Assembly: GCA_947462335.1 (NCBI GenBank)
Contig: OX381708.1
Location: 40,799,377-40,863,376 of the forward strand
From: Harmothoe impar
Taxonomy: Eukaryota; Annelida; Polychaeta; Phyllodocida; Polynoidae
Reading direction: 5' to 3'
Length of the DNA: 64,000 nt
Program-made: the position numbers and the translations under genes
In this document: positions 1 to 12,120 of the stretch, piece after piece
How positions within the stretch are numbered: position 1 is the stretch's first letter
Layout of the letters: each line of letters begins with the position of its first letter
The notes under the pieces: model-generated
What the model was told of the DNA's origin: nothing
The model's database searches: none
Seen by the model: only the letters and a program-made list of their open reading frames with translations

Positions 1-340
1 ATTACTTATTGTATGTACTAGCTATAGTGGAGATGCATGGATGGTGGCAACCAAAATAAATAAAACTTATAAACAGATATGTTTATAGAGTGAGGGTATG
101 ATAAATAAATGACTAGTTTTTGTATGGCCTGTCGGCTAGAAAATTAAGAGCCATGCAATAACATATTCATAGGCAATTTATCAAATGCTATCCTGTGTTT
201 TCTACCTTTTATAGGGTCAATGTGACGAGCATTGTGTATATAACCAGTAAAATATACCTGCGTTATTTCCAGATTAAACTAACAATATCAAGACACAAAT
301 GTCATCGCTTTTTGCACGTATCCTGAATGGACTCCCATAA
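1..340. other. AT-rich intergenic, nothing recognised
   Basis: No coding signature, RNA gene or repeat that I can identify. Confidence 0.4.
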
Positions 341-411
341 CACCTACCTCCCACCACCCACCACCTCCCACCACCAGCACCACCACCAGCACCACCACCA
401 GCACCACCAGC
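341..411. repeat. CACCAC/CACCAG minisatellite
   Basis: A short run of CACCACCAG-type units, with variants CACCTCC and CACCACCC at its left end. It is a simple repeat with strong strand asymmetry (C/A on the plus strand). Confidence 0.85.
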
Positions 412-2636
412 ATGGGCCGCGTCACTGAGTCACTCGGAGTATACTACTTACGCTCACAGTGCTACAGCTGGGGCTGTGCAGTGCGCACCACGAGCTGCTC
501 ACCTCTCTAGGAGCAGCTCACACCACTGGCCGGTCATCACGCGACCACTGCAGGATTACCTATAGCACCCCGTCATCCACTCCAGGATTAAAGTGAGCTC
601 ATCTACATGCACCTCTACTGAGCAGCTCATTTGTAACTCATATTACACAGAGGATACTCAAGGTAGACCTATCGAGGCCGGACCCATTGGAGCCGCAAGT
701 TTAGAGACTTAAAGCTTGTGCAACAACGGGATGTTTTGATGATGGGACCTCTCCTTGGCATGGGGGAATATATAAAGAATGGACACTACTTTACGGAATA
801 CAGTTCACTATATTTGTAGACGCATGGATATAATCACCAGATAATGATCGACATACTGCCACTGGGGAATCTCGTGACTCTTTCCTCCATTCTATAGGTG
901 GGATTAATCACTTGGCGTGATACACACCGGCGAGTTTGAGAATCAAAGTGACTCCAATACTGACTAGTTGAGTAACAGACAGAGCCAGGCACGTCGGCTA
1001 ATACTTTTCGGACTCTGATAAGTTACCAGTTACAATGAACACCATAGGACCAGCGACTAAAGATGAAGGGGGCAAATTAACGTCAGAGCGTACTTGTGAT
1101 AGTTACTTTACTCAGACAAATAGTGAAGAAAGTACAAAAAACTGTTTGGCGAGAGAAACCGAGGTATGTTGAATGGCGCTCTGAATCCTTTTGATGACAA
1201 AAGGAAATTCATAAATGCTGATGAGCAGAACCATAAGACGAAACTGTCACAAAGAATAACTGAATTTGAAAATTTGATTCTTACCCTCCTGTCTCAGTTC
1301 TAATGAAACTATGATGAGTAAAAACAGTATTAGGACGCATAGGATACATGACCGAAGGGAAAGAGGCATGTTTATATAATACTGGTACAATACCGTCTAA
1401 TATACCAGCACAATGCGGCACCGTTATTTTATACCGATTGGATTTCAGTCCTCCCATTATGTATAAAGGAGCGCACTATTAAAGTAAATCAGTTGACCCC
1501 AAGAGAACCAGAATGCATCTGAATGGTCAATACTATACATACTTCTGGAAATACGGTCATTCCCGGGCCCATTCACGTTATTGAATATGATAATGGATGG
1601 ATCTTCTGTCCTCCACAGGCGCTGGACAGTATACCATTTGACGTGCCGTCACAGGATCCCCACCTTTATTATATGCTATACTATATGTAGGAGATTGGGT
1701 CTACGCTGGGCAAATGACATGTATACAGTTTACCTTCGATACGGGCCCCATGCATTCCCTGGCTATGGTAAACACGGCATGTAATCAATCTTGTACATAC
1801 TTCAGGCAATCCCCAACAACATGCGTCGGTCTCTATGGAAAATCGGTCTCTATAGAAAAAAGACAACCATGCTCAAGTGTCATCGAGAGTTTAATTCCAG
1901 CCCCCTTCACAGCTGGTCTAGGCGGGACGTGTTTCTAGATTACTTCATTTGTTACAGGACCAGACCGTTAAGTACAGGCAGGCCAGCTGATGGAAATGGA
2001 ACGGTTATTGTTCCAGGTTTCTATGCTTTTTAAGCATGTTTCACATTAATTCCAGACAGACTATTAAGAGCATAAAATGGAAGTAAAATGTAGCTAAAGA
2101 GATGATGGATTGAATGTCTAGCTTTTTGATAAAGGCTGCCATGGTGATCAGCTTGCCAATGAGAGAGATGTTATCAGATGCTATCAATAATACTTACTAG
2201 AGTCATGTGGGTCTATAGGAGCGACATCCACTGGGATTGGTCATTCCCCATAAAGGTCTGCGTTATGACTAAATAACGGACGTCTGTAATTGCCTCAGCA
2301 GCCTTTGCATAAGGTAGATAGAAAAAAACCAGTTCTGGTACAGCTATGTAAGGTATTTATATATATATATAACATATAAGTGTATTGACCTCACTCTCTG
2401 AGGGGAGAAAGCGGAACAAACTAGGCGAGTGGAATAAACTGTGTGACTCATATTGGTTAATCATTTGCTACTGTTAACGTGGTGAGAGTCGCCATGACAC
2501 TGGTTTATGGATAATTGATTAGTCGGAGTGCCCTATAGTAATGTGTTATTTGTCCTGCTAGTTCTGCCACACAGTTAAATACCGTTAAAGGGTGATGGTT
2601 CTGGGACAAACACGTTTGGGGTCAGATGCAAGGACG
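412..2636. other. Intergenic, no confident gene
   Basis: Several short open frames overlap at about 1580-2030 in different frames and look like chance. A 45-codon frame runs from the ATG at 1034 to a TGA at 1171 and has protein-like composition, but I do not recognise it. It could be an exon or a transposon remnant. Confidence 0.35.
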
Positions 2637-2638
2637 TC

Positions 2639-2785
2639 CCCAGCTAACAAAGAAACGTTATTTTACGTCAAAATAACGTTATAAAACTTTGTATAACGTT
2701 ATGCCATACTAAGGAGCCTTAGAGAAACGTTAAATAACGTTATATAACGTTATACAATGTTGTATAACGTTTTTTGTTTACTGGG
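2639..2785. mobile_element. 147-bp MITE with CCCAG ends and AACGTT core
   Basis: Ends are CCCAGCTAACA and the imperfect inverted copy TGTTTACTGGG. The 2-bp TC at 2637-2638 is repeated at 2786-2787 as a target duplication. The interior is built from repeated AACGTT palindromes (AACGTTAT, ATAACGTT). It is the same family as, and in the opposite orientation to, the 147-bp copy at 22907-23053. Confidence 0.85.
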
Positions 2786-2787
2786 TC

Positions 2788-3228
2788 AGACTATATTGGA
2801 CACAGCTGCCTAGATATTGCCATGTTTAGTAGACCCTGATTACGGCTCCAGTGTAAGACTGTCAAGATGATACCCTTGGTGGTTCGTATCTAACTGATAA
2901 GGGTCAAGGAGACGAGCCAGGATGGAAGAAAACAGGAGGCCACAACAATAGAAATGATTTCATTTCCGGCGGAAACAGATACATTGTATGGGTTCATACT
3001 ACTGCCCTAAAGGGCATGGGCGCTCTACCATTAACACATGTCTTCTAGTGTGCACAGCCATTACATGTCGCTGGGTGTGGCAGGGTACATACTGATATCA
3101 GCTATCACCATGACAGCCCCTTGTACCCGAGGGAAAATTCCAGGGTATTATCTTATTTAATTTCATTATTTCACTTTTACCGCCACGGGAGCTTCACTAT
3201 AGACGAAGTGAATATAATCATTTACACA
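2788..3228. other. 5' flank of the GPCR gene
   Basis: No TATA box or other core promoter can be placed with confidence. The frame of the receptor stays open upstream of the chosen ATG to about 3121, but it begins there with TTG, so this stretch is probably 5' UTR or promoter. Confidence 0.35.
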
Positions 3229-4326
3229 ATGGGGTCGGAGACTGGAGTAATGGACAATATGGCCGATGACTTTAACGACAGCTTGGTGGTGAAACACATC
3301 ACATTGCCCATTCTCGCCATCCTGATGATCGGCGGGAACGGCCTATTGATATTTGTCATGCTACGCAACAAGAAGCTGCGGACTGTTACTAACTATTTCA
3401 TCGTGAGTCTGGCCTTCTCTGACCTGCTCATGGGCTGCCCTGTGCTGCCCCTTCTGGTGGCGGCCGAGGAGGGCCTGTTAGGATCTTCTCCAGTGGCCTG
3501 CCTGCTCGTCTTCTGCCTGGCCATCACACAGGTTCTGGTCAGCTGCCTGGTACTTATGAGTATAGCAGTGGAGCGCTACATCGCCATCGTGCGGCCCTTG
3601 TGGCATCACACTATGCTCAGCACACGTAACGCTATCGGCATCATTGCTGTGTGTTGGGTCTACGGCCTCTTCGTCGGCTGTTTGCCGCTGCTCGGCTGGA
3701 ACGCCATCCGCTTTCACGCAGACGACAATTTCCAAGAAAACGGGACCGACAATGGAACGCAGGCGTTCCAGTGCCGCTACCATAACGTGATCACGGGCAG
3801 CTACGCCGCCTTCATGTACCCGGGACATTTTGTACTACTTTGGGTTTGCCTCATTATTCTGTACGGCCAAATCTACGTGCGTTCACGGTCATATCTCCAA
3901 CAGGGAAATAGCAAGGAGAACAACAACGTCCGCCGCCTTTCGAGCTTGTCCCTTCGGCCCAACGGTGCTCCGCTGCGCAGGGCGAAAGAGAACTGGCGCG
4001 CTCTGCGCATTATTGCCGCCATTGTCGGCTACTTCCTCTTGTCTTGGATGGGCATGGTGGTTTGGTTTGGCATATGGTTTCAGGGGTTCACCGTGGAACA
4101 CGTGACAAATACAAATATGCCCCTGCCTATGTGGTTTTACAATATTTCAGTGACACTAGCCTTCGGCAATTCCGCTGTCAACCCGTTTATATACGGCCTA
4201 GGGAACCGTAGTGTCCGCAAAGCTGGACTAAAGATGTTGGCTTGTCGAAAACTGAGCCAGCGCCGTCCTTCTGCAAGTCCAATCTACCACGGCATCGCCC
4301 TCCGCACTGGGACGACAGCTGTGTAA
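3229..4326 (+). CDS. Rhodopsin-class GPCR, adenosine-receptor-like orphan
   Basis: A 365-residue plasma-membrane receptor in one exon. Seven membrane segments lie near residues 24-45, 54-78, 88-112, 133-155, 194-216, 257-283 and 299-323. Class A marks are N37 (TM1), D65 (TM2), C91-C182 (likely disulfide), E115-R116-Y117 in place of DRY, and N318-P-F-I-Y322. Adenosine-receptor traits are the T100-Q101 pair in TM3, GWN at 156-158, a Cys-x-aromatic loop at 182-184, the TM6 pattern RALRIIAAIVGYF, and NSAVNPFIY. However, the CWxP switch reads S-W-M-G, and the positions of human A2A N253, S277 and H278 are F, A and F. N16, N171 and N175 are N-glycosylation sites; C339 may be palmitoylated. The start is the first ATG in the frame; the open frame upstream begins only with TTG. 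The ligand is unknown. Melanocortin/lipid-type relatives of the same receptor cluster are the alternative. Confidence 0.93.
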   Translation: MGSETGVMDNMADDFNDSLVVKHITLPILAILMIGGNGLLIFVMLRNKKLRTVTNYFIVSLAFSDLLMGCPVLPLLVAAEEGLLGSSPVACLLVFCLAITQVLVSCLVLMSIAVERYIAIVRPLWHHTMLSTRNAIGIIAVCWVYGLFVGCLPLLGWNAIRFHADDNFQENGTDNGTQAFQCRYHNVITGSYAAFMYPGHFVLLWVCLIILYGQIYVRSRSYLQQGNSKENNNVRRLSSLSLRPNGAPLRRAKENWRALRIIAAIVGYFLLSWMGMVVWFGIWFQGFTVEHVTNTNMPLPMWFYNISVTLAFGNSAVNPFIYGLGNRSVRKAGLKMLACRKLSQRRPSASPIYHGIALRTGTTAV

Positions 4327-4830
4327 GAAACAAACTGCTCAGACCCTCATATTGCTCATGTTTGTCAACATATTTTTATCTATAGTCTGTCTGTCCATTC
4401 AAGGCCGTATTAGTGAGACGGATGACAACCTTAATGCATGTTGTTACTTGATATTTATTTAGCCATGAAAGGAACAATAGGTTATAGTGTTTATCTGTCA
4501 GGCACCCACATCATGCTACCTTTTCTTTAGTGAATGGTGACAAATTAATTTGTGTTTTATTTTCTTGTGTTTATAAAAGCCTGACATTATCGTATTGTCT
4601 GGAGAATAGGGGCAATGACAGCTCCATCATTTGGTCAAAACGAAACAGAACTTAGATGTAAGAACATACAATGCATTGGCATTGAGTTAAATTGAAATAT
4701 AGAAAAACAGATGTATCCATCCATTCATAGTGTGTGACTGAATAGAGAAGCAGAAAAACATTACAAGCATACACATGTGAAGCACAAGAGGCCTCAGAAC
4801 CCAATGTTATTACACTGTCTTTGCCGAGGG
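4327..4830. other. GPCR 3' flank
   Basis: Probably 3' UTR followed by intergenic sequence. I see no AATAAA before the transposon that begins at 4835. Confidence 0.35.
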
Positions 4831-4834
4831 TTAA

Positions 4835-5714
4835 CCCGTTAAAAGAAAAGACCTACGTAATTTCATGTGACCTTCTATCTCTAGTATTAGTATTAATTTG
4901 CAATATTCGGACATACAAACCATTAAAATATGCAGGATATATCATTTGCAGCTGAAATAAAAAGGAGTGCCCATGAAAATAGTGATGTCACAACAGAACA
5001 AAAATGCAACAAGCCCTACTAAACCTATACAAAAAGGGTACATTGTAGTACCATTTATAATGCATCAGACACTCAATCCCTGATAAAGGAGTTAGTCATT
5101 GTCTTTATCAAGTAGTTATACACCATTTCCCTTTTCCATTCTACAAAGAGAGTTTCTAAGTAGGCTACAAAAGTCAATATAAATGAAACAAATATAAATT
5201 GAATGTCCCTTAATTGGCCGTAAAGGCACACTCACAGTGGTGTAGATTACTGACCAACCAATCAAGAAGTTGTTATAGTGCCACTCAATGGTGCCTAGAC
5301 TAATCAATTGAGATGTACTGGGTGTGTCTGGGCAAATTCATGATCTCTTGTGACGTCACTCTGTTCTTATTGATTTTAGTTGTAAATACTACATCCTGCA
5401 TATTTCAATAGAATATATGTCCGAATATTGCAAATCAATACCAATACTAGTGATAGAAATCCATATGAAATTACGCTGGTCTTTTCTTTTAAAGACAACA
5501 CAGTGTTATGATATGTAATGCCCATTTGCGTCATGATGTATGAGCTCACTAATGTTACATGCAAGCATCATGTCGATATTACAGTGTTGATACTCTTCCG
5601 AATGTTTAGAAGGACATTTCGAAGCAACCCTGGCGAGTAAATTCGGCTGGGCTGCTTCCATGCAATCATGACGACACATTTCATGACTAGCAGCACTATG
5701 CGGCCCTTAACGGG
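4835..5714. mobile_element. 880-bp nonautonomous DNA transposon with TTAA duplication
   Basis: TTAA at 4831-4834 and 5715-5718 flanks termini CCCGTTAA and TTAACGGG. An imperfect inverted repeat of about 110 bp follows inside the left end (about 4837-4950) and lies at about 5379-5500 on the right; it contains a shared stretch reading GCAATATTCGGACATA on the plus strand at left. TTAA plus CCC ends fit piggyBac or Kolobok type elements. No transposase frame is present. The extra 200 bp between the right inner arm and the right end suggests a later insertion or arm loss. Confidence 0.75.
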
Positions 5715-5718
5715 TTAA

Positions 5719-6116
5719 CCTACCTGAGTTTTGCTACTGATGGCGGGCAGGGACTGTCCTCAGGCAAATAGCATGTTTTGTGTTCCCGGTGAACTACATA
5801 AAGTGATTTGATAGTATGTATTTATGTAAGTTATAACATTATATGAACAAGACTTGTGCGTAAAGTGAGAATGATGTCTGTAACACCAACGTGTGTATGG
5901 AAACAGAATAAAGTATTTTTAAGTTTTATTTTGCAGTGGTTTTTAATATTTACTATCATCCAGATCCTCCGGATAGAGGAAAGCATGTCCTATGCTGTTT
6001 GTACATTCATGAGTGTTGAATATGCATTTATCATTGAATTTAGTGACAGTGATTAAGATTCATGGATGTCGAGATATCCACCCTACAGCAACTTTCAGTC
6101 TAATGGGATGAGCACT
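5719..6116. other. Intergenic, nothing recognised
   Basis: A 66-codon open frame at 5856-6056 has no features and is probably chance. Confidence 0.35.
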
Positions 6117-6348
6117 GGAGGGTCTTTCAGAACAGCTGACGTGGTCGTAGGCAAATGGGGACGTGACGTAACCTGTCTGACGACCACTAGTATAACGTGT
6201 TTCATAAGATTTTCTGTTGAAATCTATTGACAAAGTAAAAGTAATTGCCACATTTTGCCAGGTACAAATTCTCGCGTCAATTGCAAATATTGCAATATTG
6301 ATAAAAAAAATCTCATTATGACTAGGAATCTGTTCTGAAAGACCCTCC
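6117..6348. mobile_element. 232-bp MITE with perfect 19-bp inverted ends
   Basis: GGAGGGTCTTTCAGAACAG at 6117-6135 is exactly inverted at 6330-6348. No clear target duplication can be read. The interior is AT-rich and noncoding. Confidence 0.7.
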
Positions 6349-6614
6349 GGGTATGTCATGGGTTCACCCGGAAGCTGTATAATTCAGGTCAACTTTAGTG
6401 CTCCATCAGTTATTTGCAAATTTCCTGTGATATTCATCCGAATTTCACAAGTTATCGGCACTTTAGTTTGGTGAGATACACATTCACGATTCGTTGGGCA
6501 ACTGCCTTCCTGGTGGGATATGCTACTCCAACAAGACCATCATAGAATTTAGATTTCCTATACTGCTAACATAAGACCATCACACCATTCTCATTTTCCT
6601 ATACTACTAGCATA

Positions 6615-6806
6615 CACTCAAAAAAGAAACTTGTCTCCAGACTCTTTAAAGAAGACCCATTCGGCATGTGCCAGCCCAAAACCCGACATTTGCCAGCTCC
6701 AGGTTCTATTTGTGGGATGGTAACCTGATAGGTTAGACAACTTTTGACTTGTTTATTTTATGATAGTCACTTAAACCAGTCTGGCGACAAGTTTACTTTT
6801 TCAGTG
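6615..6806. mobile_element. 192-bp MITE, CACTG family with TA duplication
   Basis: Left end CACTCAAAAAAGAAACTTGT and right end, inverted, CACTGAAAAAGTAAACTTGT, flanked by TA on both sides (6613-6614 and 6807-6808). Partial copies lie at 44833-44887 and 45526-45637. The TA duplication fits Tc1/mariner-type mobilisation. Confidence 0.8.
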
Positions 6807-6808
6807 TA

Positions 6809-9029
6809 AGACCATCACGCAGTTCTCATTTCCCAATGCATCTGCATGCCTAAGACCAGTATACAAATCTCATTGCCCTGTAGATAAGTACTACATGTAT
6901 AAGTACTAGCGCAAGACCATTGCACAATTGGCATTACCCTATGCTACTATATACCATAGGACCATGATGAAATTCCCATGTCTCTATTTAATGATAATAC
7001 CATGCTGAATGATATCCTAATTATTTAATATATCATATCGTCCTGTCCACCTCTTGAGAAAACGTTAACACTGTAATCTATTTAGTATAAGTACGAAAGA
7101 GATATGCATCAATAGTACCATGGAAGTAATTCTAATTCAAGGTTAGAATACAATATGTCATTAGAATGTACATTGAAATGTTCAGCAACAAAGAGTAAAC
7201 CAGCACACCCGCATATATATATGCATTCGTTTACAGGTCAATGACCCATAGGGGAAGGTTTTTAGTTTGTCATCATAATGGATAGGAACATTAATATAGA
7301 GTGATTCATTCAATAAACAACCGGCTGTATCTATCATGATAAATATTAGCAGAACACACATTATTCATAATGATAAGCTGTCACGATTTAAACATTATAG
7401 AAGATAATGGCGGTGACGACCATGATGTGTTGATAGTAGTACCAAGACATGGGTGTATTTCAAGCAACATGGATTGAGTCGCGAAGCGCCATATCGACTG
7501 ACAGATCATCAGGATGACTCACTGATTTCTCCAACAACTAGGAATATCACAATATAGTTGGGTATTCTTGTTAAAAGGCAATTTCCTGAGGTCAGATAAT
7601 TAATCAGGATGGTGAAATCAGTGTAAGCTTTTTTTCCTGATAAAATCTGGAAAAAACATAAATATTTAAAAAAATGAAAAAGGAAATTTTTCCAAAATTG
7701 GGGGAAAAACGCTAGGGTCGGCCCTATTTTGAAGCTGGGTTATTTTGGCCTATAGGCTACATTACATTCAAGTTTAAATGTATTCATCATCATGGCATTC
7801 ACATAATTGTTTATAATTCTACAAGACATAAAAACTAAAACAAAAACCTTGGTTAGCCGTCAAATACGGTTATCTAAACTTTGTATTGATGTTGGACCCG
7901 ACGTTGTATAATTATCAGTTCATCATTATTGTATATCTAAGCCTATATTGTCCTGGCACGCCATAGAAAGTATTCTGTCCTCGATGGACGATGGATTTCC
8001 ACCTTTGAAACGAACGTTCAACTTAAAGAGCACTTAAAAAGAGATCTAAAGTGGCCTGCCTCTCACGTTATACTGAGACTCGTTGGATTAAGGGAGTCAG
8101 GCCTGCATAATGCATGCTAGCATTAGGAACACCTGTGCTAGAACAGCCGGCCTTTATACCAACACGTGGCAATCTCAACCTTCATCCAGAAAATCTGGAC
8201 CTTGTATCTGTGGTCTAGGACACTGTGTTCTGTGTTTCAGGGATTCATGATAACCGACTTCCATGACGAGTGTATCACCATCAGCTCCTCATATTAGTTC
8301 AGCATCCTGTGAAGAATTAGGCAGGTACATCCTGGTAGATCTGTGCTATGCCTTCCTCACGGGAAACAGCCATAGGGATTCATTCATCATCCATAAGCGT
8401 GGGATCAGAATGTCATAATCCATTTACAAATAAGCATCCTCAGAAGTATTACAGCTAAGCCTCACTTTATCGGATTTGGAGTATGTTTGCAAACATGTTT
8501 GACTAAGCTAACTGTCTGAGTTTTCACTTCTGAATAATAATGGAACATAGAAGATCACTTCACCGGCTTCTGTCTGAGGAGGTGAGTGATCCAAGGTAGT
8601 GAATGTTCGAGGTACTGAGCTAAGTTTACTGTAGTTATAGATACAAGTGTAACACTAACAGGGCCCCCTTTGTTGATTATGACCATCCAACTTCTTCCTT
8701 CTTCCCATCGACCTTGTTTATTACTTCTGCCCCCTCCCTCCGTTTTCTGCATGCCCATTGATCAGAGCCTGAGTCTACAGCTCCCTGCCCACTGCTTACA
8801 CATAGGCAGTAAAGAGACAGGTGTATATGGGGGAAGGCATTAGATCTACAAGGCATCTTTATAGTCGCGTGCACCTGGGGCCGGTGAGGGATGGGCTTCT
8901 CCTGTGCAACTCCTAAGTGTACCAGCCACTCCGGCAACCACTAGCTGTAGTCACTACACTTTGCTGTCCAACCATCCAACTGCTAGTGGATCACTTAGTA
9001 TATCAACCACATTATAGCTGAACCAGCTA
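6809..9029. other. Intergenic, no gene recognised
   Basis: No feature beyond A-rich tracts near 7640-7720. Open frames at 8555-8937 on the minus strand overlap in two frames and lack protein features. Confidence 0.35.
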
Positions 9030-9174
9030 CACCCTCAGAAAAGTGAGAGTCATTGTCGCTAAAACTACCCTCACCTGAGAGTCAGGTGAGAGTCATTGTC
9101 GCTAAAACTACCCTCACCTGAGAGTCAGGTGAGGGTAGTTTTAGCGACAATGACTCTCACTTTTCTGTGTGTGC
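9030..9174. mobile_element. Hairpin MITE with one arm duplicated
   Basis: Contains the motif GTGAGAGTCATTGTCGCTAA in the sense direction twice (about 9044 and 9087) and once inverted (about 9138-9163), with the palindrome CTCACCTGAGAGTCAGGTGAG-like sequence at the turns. Ends read CACCCTCAGAAAAG and, inverted, CACACAGAAAAG. The ends match the larger element at 62980-63699. Confidence 0.7.
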
Positions 9175-9614
9175 AGTTTCCATTGAATTCCTAAGTGGGT
9201 TCATGGATACATTTAGCTGTTAGATGTCTCTATACAGATGCTTTTCTAGTTATTACAGAATGATACTCGTTAGCATTAGCTACCACAAATAGCAGAAGGA
9301 TGGTTGACAGCTACTACAGTTAGCAGTGTTGACACCCATAGCAGTTGCACACCTCATATACAGCCTCGTTATGTGGATGCTAGCGGACAGCCGATTGTGT
9401 CTGATAGCATAATTTAGGCTCCAGTTAATTTAGGGCAAACTAATCATCCTTAATGTCGGTAACCCCAGTTCAAAGAATGGCCCAACCCTTGCTGCCCCCA
9501 TAGTAAGACGCGGAGTGGGACTAGCAGTCCCTTATATACCCCAGATGCGCCTTGAATCTGTGGCCTTTTCTAGGTATAAAAGTCTCTAATTAACATACCT
9601 TAAAAATGGGCGAA
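9175..9614. other. Intergenic, nothing recognised
   Basis: No coding or repeat signal identified. Confidence 0.35.
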
Positions 9615-9640
9615 CTATGTATGTATGTATGTATGTATAT
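9615..9640. repeat. TATG tetranucleotide microsatellite
   Basis: About six tandem TATG units. Confidence 0.85.
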
Positions 9641-11003
9641 AATTAGAGAGAGAGGTATATAAATACAAATGCGTATACAAATATTATATGCATGTGCAGA
9701 CCTCAGTCTACATGCTCTATACTGACCTCTCATGGGCATTGTACCGCAAGCAGTGTATTGCACTATAACTTGTATAGCAATGCATATGATGCGCCGTGAC
9801 TTAATCATTACAATGCCAACTCCAGGAATTAGTCATGCTATGCTACCTGATATGTGTCCTCCCAATTACCCATTGTCCATAGTGCACTTAGTGGCCTGTC
9901 CCAGGAGCCATCGCATCCTGTCTCCCTCACTATGTGTCGCTGAATTAAAGATACATTACCACCTAAATCCACCCAAATCAAGTTATGAAATAAACCCAAT
10001 GTAGATTTCCATTAGCCATTTCCTTATCAACTGACAGGCCCTTTATCATGGGAAATCTATTTGTTATGAAATATCAATGAAATACTGAATGGAAGGCTCT
10101 CTGGTAGACCTATAAATCACTGTGAGAGCATATATGTGTTTTGATTGTTCATAATGCACCCCTTGTTTCCCTTGCACCCCTTGCAGGGTTCCATTTCTGG
10201 TGGCTCGCCGTTATGTATTTTGCATGCTATTATGGTCATATTTACCGATTAAAAAGAGAAATAACAGACTCCAAATACCTCATATAGACGTACAGACACT
10301 TGGTATATGGAAACATATTGAAAATAAGAAATCACCCAAAATTAGCTGGTAATGGTTAAACCCTCAACAACTGCTTAACCTTGGCAGAAACTCTCATACA
10401 CTATTTGTGCATTATGCTGACCCTTCGGGTATGCACTCATGCATGACAACAAAATACCATCATGCTGCCCTGAAACAGTGAAAGGGTTAACAACGTGGGT
10501 GGGTTCATTGTGTAATTCTATCTGTTGATTACCCAGGTCCACGATTGCTATGCTAATCTGAGAGATAAGATTAGGTAATGGTTTTGTTTGTGACTATCTC
10601 GCGTGGTGTTGTTGTTGGGTTGGTCTGGTTTACCTGTAGTTTGACAGGTATGCATAGTATACAAGAACATATGGTGAGCCTTCAATATAAAGATAGTAGT
10701 GGAATATAATGAACGTGCTGTAGTCAAATACAAAAAAAAAATCAACTATGATTACTTTACCAGCGATCAGACCTTCCCTCAGTCTAGCCATACAATCTTG
10801 AATCTCTCTTCTTACATTGAGTATATATCTTATTTGTATAATGATCGTCTAATATCCTGAATTATATAACCGGAATTAAGTATATTTGAGACAAATAGTC
10901 TTTTTAGGGCCATAGTGTGCTTTAATATCTTTTGCCGTGCACGGTAACTCGCTTGTGCTGCATTCAATCACCATGTCAACTCCTTTTTGTCCAGGGCTAC
11001 CAG
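9641..11003. other. Intergenic, no gene recognised
   Basis: Open frames here are short and overlap on both strands. A motif GGGTTAAC near 10484 resembles the ends of the TTAA element but has no partner that I can find. Confidence 0.3.
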
Positions 11004-11005
11004 TA

Positions 11006-11839
11006 CACTGCAAAAAAGGTGTATAGACCCTAAACATAATCCTAAACACAATCCTGCCCTGTATTTGTCCACACAATATGTTTCTAAACATGTTTAGACA
11101 AATAATATGTTTAGCTCAGTGCTTAGAAAATTACATGTTTAAATCAATGTTTTAGGAGAATAAAAGTGTTTAGAATTCAAGAATTTAGCATATGATTGTG
11201 TTCATCTGTCAAGTGTTAAAGGACATATTTCCATATAGTGTCTTGAAGAGACTTCTAGCAGTCCCCCGCCCCCATGAGCCAATGACTGTATGCATCATCA
11301 TTTCACATAGGCCTCTATTTAACATAGACGAAACCTTGAGTCAATACACAGACCTTCAGGGAAGATAATGCTTAATCCATTCTGAACATTCTTAAAAGAG
11401 GTGTCTATGTAGCAGATGTATCTTTATTGCATTGTGGTCATTGTGACCTAGCATTCAACACTTCAATCCTAAAATATGTGTTATCATTCTTTTGTATCCC
11501 ATGAAATTCAAGTTTATTTACTTAGATTTAAGCCCTTTTAGAACACCAATAACGTTTGAGTGGTTGTAGAAACTACAGTTTACCACAGAGCTGCCATCTG
11601 GTATGTGTTTGATATACTATGATCTAAACACTACATGAAATCCTAAACACCAATTCTTCAAACTGTTTAGATACTATACATCTAAACATAATTATTCAAC
11701 ATAACTGTTTAGGTGTTTAGAATAAACGTGTATAATTCCTAAACAAAAGGATTCAATGACACAAACCTAGTAAAATGTTTAGACATTAAACATGTTTAGA
11801 CCTAAACATGTTTAAAATCTAAGCACCTTTTTTGCAGTG
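11006..11839. mobile_element. 834-bp nonautonomous DNA element, CACTG ends, TA duplication
   Basis: Ends CACTGCAAAAAAGGTG are inverted at the right with one or two differences beyond base 16, and TA flanks both ends (11004-11005, 11840-11841). The subterminal regions carry many TGTTTAGA/TCTAAACA repeats in both orientations. No transposase. It sits inside an older repeat: GGGCTACCAGT just left of it recurs inverted at about 12020. Confidence 0.8.
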
Positions 11840-11849
11840 TAGAAGCCCA

Positions 11850-12120
11850 GATGGGTCAGTACAGATTCAAAGTGCTCAGCCCTGACCCAGATTTGGCACA
11901 CACTATAAAAATGTATAGTAAATGGTAATTTTTTGAGGGAAATCAGATGTCAGTATGTTTCAAAATATTTACAATGTATTTATGGAAAAAAATAATTCTG
12001 ACACATCTGGGCTCCCACTGGTAGCCCTGGACAAAGAGGACCATAACCCAGATATGGGCAAGTCCAGCTGGCCCAAGTAAAACGCATATGAGCCCAAGGG
12101 ACCAATGCTGACCGGGCTCT
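11850..12120. repeat. Old dispersed repeat, also at 26590-26910
   Basis: Shares the segment around CCAGATATGGGCAAGTCCA with the diverged counterpart CTGATGTGGGCAAGTCCA near 26850. Flanking context (GGGCTCC, TAGCCCTGGACAA) also matches loosely. Class unknown. Confidence 0.5.

Noticed and set aside
1581..2033. Host gene from four overlapping frames
   Set aside because: The frames overlap in several phases and on both strands, with no motif, splice site or composition signal.
10372..10500. Second TTAA-type transposon
   Set aside because: GGTTAAACCCT and GGGTTAAC are present but the sequences next to them are not inverted copies.
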